A DNA stretch of 64,000 bases, from positions 251,299-315,298 of the forward strand of contig CAYXVE010000001.1 in NCBI GenBank assembly GCA_964468435.1. Reading direction: 5' to 3'. Shown here in pieces: positions 9,093-17,092 of this stretch; the stretch's first letter is position 1, and each line of letters starts with the position of its first letter. The notes beneath the pieces were generated by a model. The model searched no databases. It saw only the letters and a list, made by a program, of their open reading frames with translations, and was not told the DNA's origin. The translations under genes and the position numbers were made by a program. Source of the DNA: JBCCTX01 sp964468435 (GTDB taxonomy: Bacteria; Bacteroidota; Bacteroidia; J057).

Positions 9093-9563
9093 CAATTTTT
9101 TATCCCTTTTAGGTCAAAAAATCATTGATGCTTCTTTAAACTGAGGTTTATTTAATAAGCACACTCTCCTCATGAATCGCTATAAGATGACCTCTTCATT
9201 CTGTATATTCTCTCATTATCCTAGCAACCTTATCCTCAAAATTATAGGGAAATTTTAAAGGTGCTAGGTGTAATAAAACCATCTCTAAAAAGTGATTCCT
9301 AGATTGACCAAGAAATGAGTATTAATTTAAAATACGTTAAAAATACTTGCCCGAACTATTGGAGCGAATAAAATAAATACGTATATTATATTAAAGGTTC
9401 ATACATTTTTGGGCTTAATTATTAACTCTTGTAACAACTTAAACCTGTCAATATTTTCTGTTATGTATCCACAATAGATCATCAGATCATTTTCAACTAA
9501 CCTTTTCTGATGCGAGACATCACGTGGATGTTTCGAAACTAATGTTTATTTATCCTTACACGT
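9093..9563. other. 471-bp AT-rich spacer before the SusC gene
   Basis: No credible reading frame on either strand. The segment is AT-rich from about 9320 onward. It must contain the promoter of the SusC/SusD pair, but I see no clean TAnnTTTG element with a correctly spaced partner and no ECF-sigma/FecR genes that would point to trans-envelope regulation. Confidence 0.5.
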
Positions 9564-12500
9564 ATGAACATTAACTACCACTACTCGCCAACGTGCTTTA
9601 GGATGTTGCTATCTGTGATGATTATTATTCCGGGTAGTTTGCAGGCTTCGCATCCTAAGGAACCTTCTCTGGTTGAGCATTCGGCAGCTTTCACCTTGCC
9701 GAATCTCCCTGAGGTTATGGAACAGACCATTACGGGCACAGTCACCAATGAATTTAGTGAGCCGATGGTCGGTGCATCCGTGCGTGCTAAAGGCACGAAT
9801 TTGGGAGTCCTCACGGATTCCGATGGTAAATTTGAAATGACCGTTCCCGATGATGTTACCACATTGATCATCTCATTTCTGGGGTATGCTACCCAAGAGA
9901 TTGCGATCAATGATCAAACTAACATCAGTGTATCGATGTCTCCTAGCGAAACGGCCTTGGATGAAGTCGTCATCACTGCTCTGGGTATTCGCAAGGAGTC
10001 CAAAAAGCTGGGATATGCTACCACCACGATAGCTCCGGATGAGATTAACGTCAACCGCCAGCCCAATTTTATGAATGCCCTACAGGGTAAAATTGCCGGG
10101 GTGAATATTTCTTCTCTCGGTACAGGCCCTGGAGGTACCTCCAAGGTACGTATCCGGGGGCAATCTTCTATCAATGGACAAAATAATCCCCTGATCGTGG
10201 TCAATGGCGTACCCATTGACAATACCAATTTTGGTACTAATCCCCGTAATGCAGGTGCCGATGGTGCGCTGGGTACCAATGGAGGAGGAGTAACTTCTGA
10301 TGGAGGGGATGGCTTGCAAAGTATCAATCCGGATGATATAGAAAGTATGACCGTTCTCAAAGGTGCCGCAGCTGCAGCGCTATATGGGTCCCGGGCCAAG
10401 GATGGGGTGATCATGATCAACACCAAGCTCAAAGGTGACAGACAAGGCATTGGGGTTACCTATAATATGAACTATACCAACGAGACTCCCCTGGACTTTA
10501 CAGATTACCAGTACGAATATGGTCAAGGTGAAAATGGTGTCAGGCCTACCTCTCCCAATCCCACATCTGGGCAGTGGTCATTTGGTGAACGCTTTCAGCC
10601 TGGTATGACCCAGATTCTGTTTGATGGTATTGAAGTACCGTACGAACCCGTTTTTGACCGTGTCAAAAAGTTTTACCGCAATGGCCAAAACTGGACCAAT
10701 ACGCTTTCATTTTCATCAGCTGGGGAAAAAGGAGGTTTTAACCTGTCGCTGTCTAACCTAGACAGCAAAGGTATTACTCCTAACAATGCGTACAAAAGGA
10801 GAACTGTCAATTTTGGATTTACGTATAGATTATCTAGTAAGCTAAGTGTTTTTGGAAATATCAATTATTCGAATGAGCAAAATGACAATCCCCCCAACGT
10901 TGCTCAGCAGGATAATACAATCCCCGTCTCCTTATACAACATGGCCAATTCTATGCCGCTGGATTTATTGGAAGAGAACAAGTTCAATGCAGATGGAGAT
11001 GAGTTCGTTTATTCGCGTTTTAGAAACCGTACCAATCCATACTGGACCTTGTCAGAGCAATTTAACGAAATCCGGAGGGACCGTGTATTTGGGAATATTG
11101 CTTTAAAATATGATATATTACCCTGGTTATACGTTCAGGGACGTATTGGACAGGATTATTGGTCCAGGGACCAGCAATTTAATGGTCAGCCCACTGGAAA
11201 GGCGTCTCTAGGACCAGCACCTCCGGGGTTCGTAAATGGCACTTACACACAGGAATCCAGAAGATTTCGCGAGCTTAATACGGATATCCTGATTTCGGCC
11301 AACCGTCAGTTTGGAGACTTTGGTGTTGACCTGGCTGTGGGAGGAAACCGGATGGAAAGACGCTCTGACTTGAACCGGGTAAATGTGAGGGACTTTGTCG
11401 TAAGAGATCTATATACTGTTCAGAATGGCAGGGTCAAAGACCCGATTTATAGCCTCGTAGAGCGAGCTGTAAATTCGGTCTACAGTTTTGCAGAATTATC
11501 TTACAAAGGCCAACTCTTCTTAAATGGTACGATAAGAAATGACTGGTTTTCTACGCTGTCTCCTGAAAACAGAAGCATTACCTATCCCTCTGTTTCGAGT
11601 AGCTATGTATTTAGCGAAAGTTTTGAGTCATTGCCTTCATGGTTGAGTTTTGGTAAAATTCGAATAGCATACGCTGAGGTGGGTAGTGATACGGATGTAC
11701 AGCCGTATTCGGATGTATTGTTTTATGGCATTAATAATAACCTCTTTGCCAATCCTGATGGTTCTCTGCAGCCTGTAGGTAGAGCCTCCAGTAATGAGTT
11801 ACCCAATCCCAATCTAAAACCAATGCGTGTATCGGAGACAGAAGTAGGATTGGAGTTAAGAATGTTCAACAACCGGGTACTGCTGGATTTGGCTGCTTAC
11901 AGAAAGCTCACAGCAGATCAGATCGTATCGGCACAGATATCCAATGGTTCTGGTTTTGACTTTACTTTAATCAATAGTGGAGAGAGCGAAAATCTGGGTA
12001 TAGAAATGTTGCTGAGTGTAACTCCCATCCAGACTGATAATTTTACATGGACTACCTCTTTCAATGGCTCTTACAATGTCACAGAGGTGTTGAGTCTGCT
12101 ATCTGATGAACCGGGTGAAGAGATCCTGGTTGGCCGCCATGTTTTCAATGGATTTTTATTCCAGGTTGTGGGCCAAGAACTGGGTCAGTTGAAAGGGTTT
12201 GGTTACCGAAGAGATGCGCAGGGCAGACAGGTATTTGGTGGCAACGGAGTCCCTTTGAGAACAGAGGAACTCGTATTATTTGGTAGTGCATTGCCCAACT
12301 GGGTGGGGGGATTTATCAACACCTTCAATTACAGAGGGATCAATCTTTCTTTCCTGATCGACTTTAAGTTGGGCAATCAGATGATGTCGGGAACCAACTT
12401 CAATGCGACGCGTCATGGCTTGCATAAGATGACACTTCCAGGCAGGGAAACGGGCGTGATTGGTGATGGGGTAAATGAAAATGGAGAGCCTAATACAGTT

Positions 12501-12815
12501 GCAGCTGAATCTCAGCGATACTGGGAAGTTGTGCGTTCACAGCAACTGGTCGAGCCCATCGTGTATGATGGTGGTTTTTGGAAATTTCGCCAGATCACTA
12601 TGGGGTATGATTTCAAGCCACTCATAGGAGAAACGATGCCCATAGAATCGCTGGAGCTTAGCTTCGTAGCCAATAATGTGTTTATCATCAAGAAATGGGT
12701 ACCCAATATCGATCCTGAATCCTTTGGATTCACCTCGGATAACCTGATAGGGCTGGAATCTACGGGTGTGCCTACCACCAGAAGTTTAGGATTTAACCTG
12801 CGTATCAAACTTTAA
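9564..12815 (+). CDS. SusC/RagA-family TonB-dependent outer-membrane transporter
   Basis: A 1083-residue outer-membrane receptor. After a signal peptide (hydrophobic run around residues 14-28 ending near LQAS) comes a CarboxypepD_reg-like domain (about residues 57-135, beginning ITGTVTNEFSEPMVGASV), a TonB-box-like segment around DEVVITALGI, the plug domain with VRIRGQSSINGQNNPLIVVNGV and the family's AAAALYGSRAKDGVIMI, and then a long beta-barrel. It would import large nutrients (glycans, peptides) together with the SusD-like lipoprotein 12 bp downstream. Substrate is unknown; the following secreted metallophosphoesterase gives only a weak hint of a phosphorylated substrate. Confidence 0.96.
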   Translation: MNINYHYSPTCFRMLLSVMIIIPGSLQASHPKEPSLVEHSAAFTLPNLPEVMEQTITGTVTNEFSEPMVGASVRAKGTNLGVLTDSDGKFEMTVPDDVTTLIISFLGYATQEIAINDQTNISVSMSPSETALDEVVITALGIRKESKKLGYATTTIAPDEINVNRQPNFMNALQGKIAGVNISSLGTGPGGTSKVRIRGQSSINGQNNPLIVVNGVPIDNTNFGTNPRNAGADGALGTNGGGVTSDGGDGLQSINPDDIESMTVLKGAAAAALYGSRAKDGVIMINTKLKGDRQGIGVTYNMNYTNETPLDFTDYQYEYGQGENGVRPTSPNPTSGQWSFGERFQPGMTQILFDGIEVPYEPVFDRVKKFYRNGQNWTNTLSFSSAGEKGGFNLSLSNLDSKGITPNNAYKRRTVNFGFTYRLSSKLSVFGNINYSNEQNDNPPNVAQQDNTIPVSLYNMANSMPLDLLEENKFNADGDEFVYSRFRNRTNPYWTLSEQFNEIRRDRVFGNIALKYDILPWLYVQGRIGQDYWSRDQQFNGQPTGKASLGPAPPGFVNGTYTQESRRFRELNTDILISANRQFGDFGVDLAVGGNRMERRSDLNRVNVRDFVVRDLYTVQNGRVKDPIYSLVERAVNSVYSFAELSYKGQLFLNGTIRNDWFSTLSPENRSITYPSVSSSYVFSESFESLPSWLSFGKIRIAYAEVGSDTDVQPYSDVLFYGINNNLFANPDGSLQPVGRASSNELPNPNLKPMRVSETEVGLELRMFNNRVLLDLAAYRKLTADQIVSAQISNGSGFDFTLINSGESENLGIEMLLSVTPIQTDNFTWTTSFNGSYNVTEVLSLLSDEPGEEILVGRHVFNGFLFQVVGQELGQLKGFGYRRDAQGRQVFGGNGVPLRTEELVLFGSALPNWVGGFINTFNYRGINLSFLIDFKLGNQMMSGTNFNATRHGLHKMTLPGRETGVIGDGVNENGEPNTVAAESQRYWEVVRSQQLVEPIVYDGGFWKFRQITMGYDFKPLIGETMPIESLELSFVANNVFIIKKWVPNIDPESFGFTSDNLIGLESTGVPTTRSLGFNLRIKL

Positions 12816-12827
12816 TTTCTGAATCCG

Positions 12828-14351
12828 ATGAAAGCTATCAAATATATTAACTTATCGCTCATCTGCTGGCTGTTTGCGGTTTCCTGCGATGACAGCTTTG
12901 ATGAGATCAACACCAATTCGGTAGATCCTACTCAGATCGACCAGGTATTTATCCTCAATAGTGCAATTATTGGGGCTTCCTATTCCAATGGTCCTTTGAT
13001 CTACGAAATGGGAATTGTACAGCAGATCATTACTCCTAACTCAGGGGTATTGACCGGGGCAAATTATAACCAAGACAATCGAAATGCGACAGAAAATATG
13101 TGGAATGACTATTTTGTGTCGGTCATTCGAGATACACGCGACCTGATTAATCAGGTAGAAGGAGAGCCCCAAAGGGTTAATCTAGTCAATATGGCGCGAA
13201 TCATTCAAGCTTTTGCGTTCATGGTTTTGACAGATACCTATGGGGATATTCCGTATAATGAAGGGGGAAAGGGTTTTACCGAGCAGGTTGTCTTTCCAAC
13301 TTACGATGCACAGGAAAATATTTATCCCGCTCTCATTCAAGAGCTTACTCAGGCAACCTCAGCCTTAAATCCTGGCGCACCCACCGAATCAGGGGAGGTA
13401 CTCTACGGGGGAGATATTAGCAAATGGCGTAAACTAGGTTACTCTCTTTTACTCAGGGCTGGGATGAGGCTATCCAAGATAGATCCCGGACTGGCTCAGC
13501 AGACTATACAGGCTGCTTTTCAGGGTGGTGTCATGGAATCCAACGATGATAATTTTGTCATCCGTCATGATAATAATTACAACAATGCACATGGCAGCAC
13601 TTTAAATGGCACAGAGGCCAACAACTTCTTTCTGGCAGCGCCTTTTGTTACATTTCTGAGAGAAAGTAATGACCCTCGTCTTTCGGCTATTGCTGTTACC
13701 TATGTGGGGGCGCTTTCTGGACCGGAGCAAAGCCAGGACAGAGCCTCTAGCGATCCTTCCATACAAGTGGGGATGCCCATGGGACATGATAACAACTCGA
13801 TCGTTGGTGTAGCGGATGGGCTGGGATTGTCGAGCTTCTATGAGTTTGCTCAGGTGGATCGCACCCGGATCGCCAAGGTAAATGGTCCGATGTTTTTGCT
13901 TACCTATGCTCAGACGCAGTTGCTGTTGGCAGAAGCTGCCTTCAGGGGCTGGGTTTCGGGATCAGCTGCTGCATTTTTTGAGGAGGGCGTTCGTGCGCAC
14001 ATGGAGCAGATGGCATTACACGATGACAGATCTACGATTCCGGAAGCTGAGATTATCGATTACCTGGCAGCTAATCCTTTTGATGAAGCCAATGCATTGG
14101 AACAGATCAATACCCAATACTGGGTAGCATCGTTCTTCAATGGGCCAGAGGCTTTTGCTAATTTCAGGAGATCAGGATTCCCGGATCTGGCTCCTAATCC
14201 TTTTCCTGCACAGGATATCACAAGTAATTTCATCCGCAGACTTACGTATCCCAGTCAGGAAATTGCCGTGAATGTGGACAATATCAACGCTGCTATTTCC
14301 CGGCAGGGTCCGGATGTGCTAGATACACGTATTTGGTGGGATACACCCTAG
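12828..14351 (+). CDS. SusD/RagB-family substrate-binding lipoprotein
   Basis: A 507-residue surface lipoprotein: basic N-terminus, hydrophobic core and lipobox LFAVSC (Cys20), followed by the SusD-type helical scaffold. NMARIIQAFAFMVLTDTYGDIPYNEG is the conserved TPR region of the SusD-like_2 subfamily (the YGDIPYNEA-type motif), and the C-terminal QEIAVN and DTRIWWD segments also fit. It sits 12 bp after the SusC gene, forming the usual pair that closes over the barrel as a lid. Confidence 0.94.
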   Translation: MKAIKYINLSLICWLFAVSCDDSFDEINTNSVDPTQIDQVFILNSAIIGASYSNGPLIYEMGIVQQIITPNSGVLTGANYNQDNRNATENMWNDYFVSVIRDTRDLINQVEGEPQRVNLVNMARIIQAFAFMVLTDTYGDIPYNEGGKGFTEQVVFPTYDAQENIYPALIQELTQATSALNPGAPTESGEVLYGGDISKWRKLGYSLLLRAGMRLSKIDPGLAQQTIQAAFQGGVMESNDDNFVIRHDNNYNNAHGSTLNGTEANNFFLAAPFVTFLRESNDPRLSAIAVTYVGALSGPEQSQDRASSDPSIQVGMPMGHDNNSIVGVADGLGLSSFYEFAQVDRTRIAKVNGPMFLLTYAQTQLLLAEAAFRGWVSGSAAAFFEEGVRAHMEQMALHDDRSTIPEAEIIDYLAANPFDEANALEQINTQYWVASFFNGPEAFANFRRSGFPDLAPNPFPAQDITSNFIRRLTYPSQEIAVNVDNINAAISRQGPDVLDTRIWWDTP

Positions 14352-14737
14352 ATGAATCTGACAGATTTTTTTCCCAAAACCCCCCAGCCTACCGGCAGCC
14401 CCCTTTGTTCGACGCGCTGTCCAGTTAAGCTGGGGCTATGTTAGGCACATTTTTCAAACACGACCCCCTTAAAAGGCATCAGAATTAGGTTAAAGAGGCA
14501 GAACTTCGTAACCAAAAATTTGGGAGTTTCATACATATTCTTCACGTAATCAACGGGATGTGTAAATTTATTTCTAAAGAGATCACGTTATCTATAAGGG
14601 CTCAATTTTTGATGATCCTGCTTACTTACCATGACTTATTTTTTCACAAGCACTTAATTCCCTGCATCTTTACGTAGTTTTGAAATAGTTTGGTATACTT
14701 TTACCTATTTACACCTAAACTACAAACCCATACACGC
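14352..14737. other. 386-bp spacer between SusD and phosphoesterase genes
   Basis: No gene seen. The first 90 bp are GC-rich with short inverted repeats: CCCCAGC at 14382-14388 pairs with GCTGGGG at 14429-14435, and AGCCCC at 14397-14402 with GGGGCT at 14432-14437. This could act as a terminator of the SusCD transcript. The remainder is AT-rich and probably carries the promoter of the phosphoesterase gene. Confidence 0.4.
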
Positions 14738-16366
14738 ATGAATTCCGTATCTAACAGTATTAGATTTTGCTCCATTTTTCTGATTTATTCCTTTTTTACC
14801 CCATTGTTGGCTCAGAATCAGATGGCACGGGGTATCGTTTACCTGGATCTCAATCAAAATGGTGTACTTGATCCGAGTGAAAAGGGAATTCAGGGCATAA
14901 AAGTATCCAATGGCCTGGAGGTGGTGAAAACCGATACCCTAGGTATTTACGAGATACCTATTTTACCCGAAACTACCCTGTTTATATCCAAGCCAGCAGC
15001 ATACCGTGTGCCCTTGAATGAAGTACAGTTGCCGCAGTTTTATTATCATCACTATCCAGAAGGAACACCTGATATAGCTTCCTGGAAGTGGTCCGTGATT
15101 GGCCCCACAGGTCCACTGCCGGAAACGATTGACTTCGCACTCTTGGAAGGAACTGTGCCAGATACTTTTCAAGCTATGGGTTTTGCTGATCCCCAAACTG
15201 GCACGGACGAACAACTGGACATGATGCGCAAGGATATTATCGATCCGCTGTTTGGCAATCCCTATGGAGCCAAATTTGGCTTTGTGGCAGGAGATGTGGT
15301 CAATGACAACCTGGCTTTGTATGAGCGCCATAACAGATTGATGGCTCAGGTTGGGATTCCCATGTGGAATGTGCCAGGCAACCACGACCTCAACCAGGAG
15401 TCTCCTAATGATGAGTACTCAACACAGACCTTTAAAAGTATATTTGGACCGGATTATTATTCCTTTGATTACGGTCAGGTACATTTTTTAGCACTCAACA
15501 ACATTGGTTTCAGAGGTAAAGGGAAGGGTTATATGGGTCATATCAATGAAAAGCAGATGCAATGGATTGAAAACGATTTACAAGATGTGCCTTCAGATAA
15601 ACTAATTATCATCGTGACTCATATTCCATTAATTACCTATGCTGATAACCGGACTTTTCCTGCTTCGATTAACACGGATAATTTTGACAAACTTCTCGGT
15701 ATACTGAAGCGATTTACATTTATCTATACCATTGCTGGGCATGATACCAGCAATAGCTGGAAGGTAGAGGTCAATCATACACATGGTTGGTATGGAGCAC
15801 CTTTTATCGCCCACACTTTGGCCGAGACACGAGGTGGAGGATGGGAAATCGGTCCCAGGGACGAGCGAGGGGTGCGTCCTGCAACCATGCAGGATGGTAA
15901 TCCCAATGGATACTATGTGTTTTACTTCAATGGAAGTCAGGTCAAACCGAGATTTATACCCGCAGGAGGTGACCCCAGCGACCGCCTACGTATTACCTTG
16001 GAGCCTCAGTTATTATTATCCGGAGAAGCACTTCCCATGGGACTCGATCGCGGGGCACAGCCCGACAGTACCTTTGTTGTGGTCAATTTTTTTGATGGAG
16101 GAGAACGAGATGAGGTAATGATTTCCCTTGATGGGATTGATCCTGAACCTATGCAGTATATAGAGCGAACCGATCCCTACATGGAACGAAAATATCAAGC
16201 CTACAAAGATACTCCAGATCAATATCGTAAACCTGTGGTTTCCTCTCATATTTGGCAGTATCTTCTCCCCAACTTATCCGCTGGGATACATTCAATAATT
16301 GTATCAGGGAAGGATGAATTTGGATTTGAAGACCGTGAGGTGTTGACTTTTGAAATCGTCGAGTGA
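14738..16366 (+). CDS. Secreted calcineurin-like metallophosphoesterase
   Basis: About 542 residues from the ATG at 14738, chosen because a signal peptide (IRFCSIFLIYSFFTPLLAQ) begins there; an upstream in-frame TTG would add 16 implausible residues. Order: an N-terminal SdrD-B/Cna-like beta domain (GIVYLDLNQNGVLDPSEKGI), the metallophosphoesterase core with GFADPQTG (D-x-Q in place of the usual D-x-H), AGDVVNDN (GD), VPGNHDLN (GNHD), VTHIPL and the C-terminal AGHDTSN (GH-x-T in place of GH-x-H), then a C-terminal beta domain. Two of the usual metal-site histidines appear replaced (DPQ and HDT), so activity or metal preference may differ. Exported; substrate unknown. Confidence 0.88.
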   Translation: MNSVSNSIRFCSIFLIYSFFTPLLAQNQMARGIVYLDLNQNGVLDPSEKGIQGIKVSNGLEVVKTDTLGIYEIPILPETTLFISKPAAYRVPLNEVQLPQFYYHHYPEGTPDIASWKWSVIGPTGPLPETIDFALLEGTVPDTFQAMGFADPQTGTDEQLDMMRKDIIDPLFGNPYGAKFGFVAGDVVNDNLALYERHNRLMAQVGIPMWNVPGNHDLNQESPNDEYSTQTFKSIFGPDYYSFDYGQVHFLALNNIGFRGKGKGYMGHINEKQMQWIENDLQDVPSDKLIIIVTHIPLITYADNRTFPASINTDNFDKLLGILKRFTFIYTIAGHDTSNSWKVEVNHTHGWYGAPFIAHTLAETRGGGWEIGPRDERGVRPATMQDGNPNGYYVFYFNGSQVKPRFIPAGGDPSDRLRITLEPQLLLSGEALPMGLDRGAQPDSTFVVVNFFDGGERDEVMISLDGIDPEPMQYIERTDPYMERKYQAYKDTPDQYRKPVVSSHIWQYLLPNLSAGIHSIIVSGKDEFGFEDREVLTFEIVE

Positions 16367-16543
16367 ACATCATGATCTTCAATCAGGATCATTCATAATA
16401 CAGAAGTACCTGCCTGTAGACTGAACTTCCCTTAGATAGGGGATGGGCAGTGGCGTTCTGAGATAAGATTAGCCGGATTGACACAATACTTCTTGTTTTG
16501 GTAGGCTGAAAATGTATACATACGTGAAAATCGAAAAAATTTC

Positions 16544-16581
16544 TTCACCGCGAAGCGGTGAAAGGGGTAAGAGGGTAAAAG
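16544..16581 (+). repeat. Hairpin plus short dispersed repeat
   Basis: A perfect hairpin TTCACCGC-GAA-GCGGTGAA (16544-16562) is followed by GGGTAAGAGGGTAAAAG (16565-16581). A copy of the latter with 16 of 17 bases identical occurs on the other strand at 63230-63246, also next to a small palindromic sequence. This looks like a short dispersed intergenic element. Confidence 0.45.
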
Positions 16582-16629
16582 AGATCAAGGGCTGTTCAGA
16601 GAGGCCCTAAGCTCGATTAAATCGCTCTT

Positions 16630-16884
16630 TCAGACTACCCGCGTACCCGCGATATTCTTAAAAAATATGTCTCTTCCATAGTCACCAATATGGGTAAAAA
16701 GAGTGATACAAACTTGGGACATGTAGCCTTAGGAGTACTCAACCAGGTATTGCGTTCGTTATTGGCCAGATAGTATCCTTTACTTAAAGATTGCGAAGAC
16801 CAAAAACCCGAGGATGTTTCCTCGCCTGAGCACGAGCGCAAATGGGAACACGCGGCAGTGCTCCGCCAGGAGATTGCCAGGTGA
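16630..16884 (+). pseudogene. Possible decayed reading frame, unrecognised
   Basis: Within the 726-bp gap 16367-17092 one plus-strand frame reads like protein (…ILKKYVSSIVTNMGKKSD…, then LGVLNQVLRSLLAR) up to a TAG at 16771. It continues in the same frame (YPLLKDCEDQ… KWEHAAVLRQEIAR) to TGA at 16882. No start codon of its own context, no family recognised. Residue composition is plausible for a gene remnant but this is weak. The rest of the gap holds the hairpin at 16544 and nothing else I can support. Confidence 0.3.
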
Positions 16885-17092
16885 GGGAAAAGCTGATCGT
16901 TCAAGCAGATGTGTTGGCCGAGGCATTGGCAATCAGTAAGTTGTATTGATATATGATGAATGTAAGTGCAAGCTTTGTGGCTTATGTTTTGAAATAGGGA
17001 TGGAACTTCACGAGGAGGCCAACAAAAAGTGCTTTATTGCCAGTTAGGTAAATTTTTCCGTAGAGCATAAGCCAGCAATTAGCATCTGGAAT

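Noticed and set aside
10080..10450. Open frames antisense to the SusC gene
   Set aside because: Shadow frames of a well-supported gene; composition and lack of family features argue against them.
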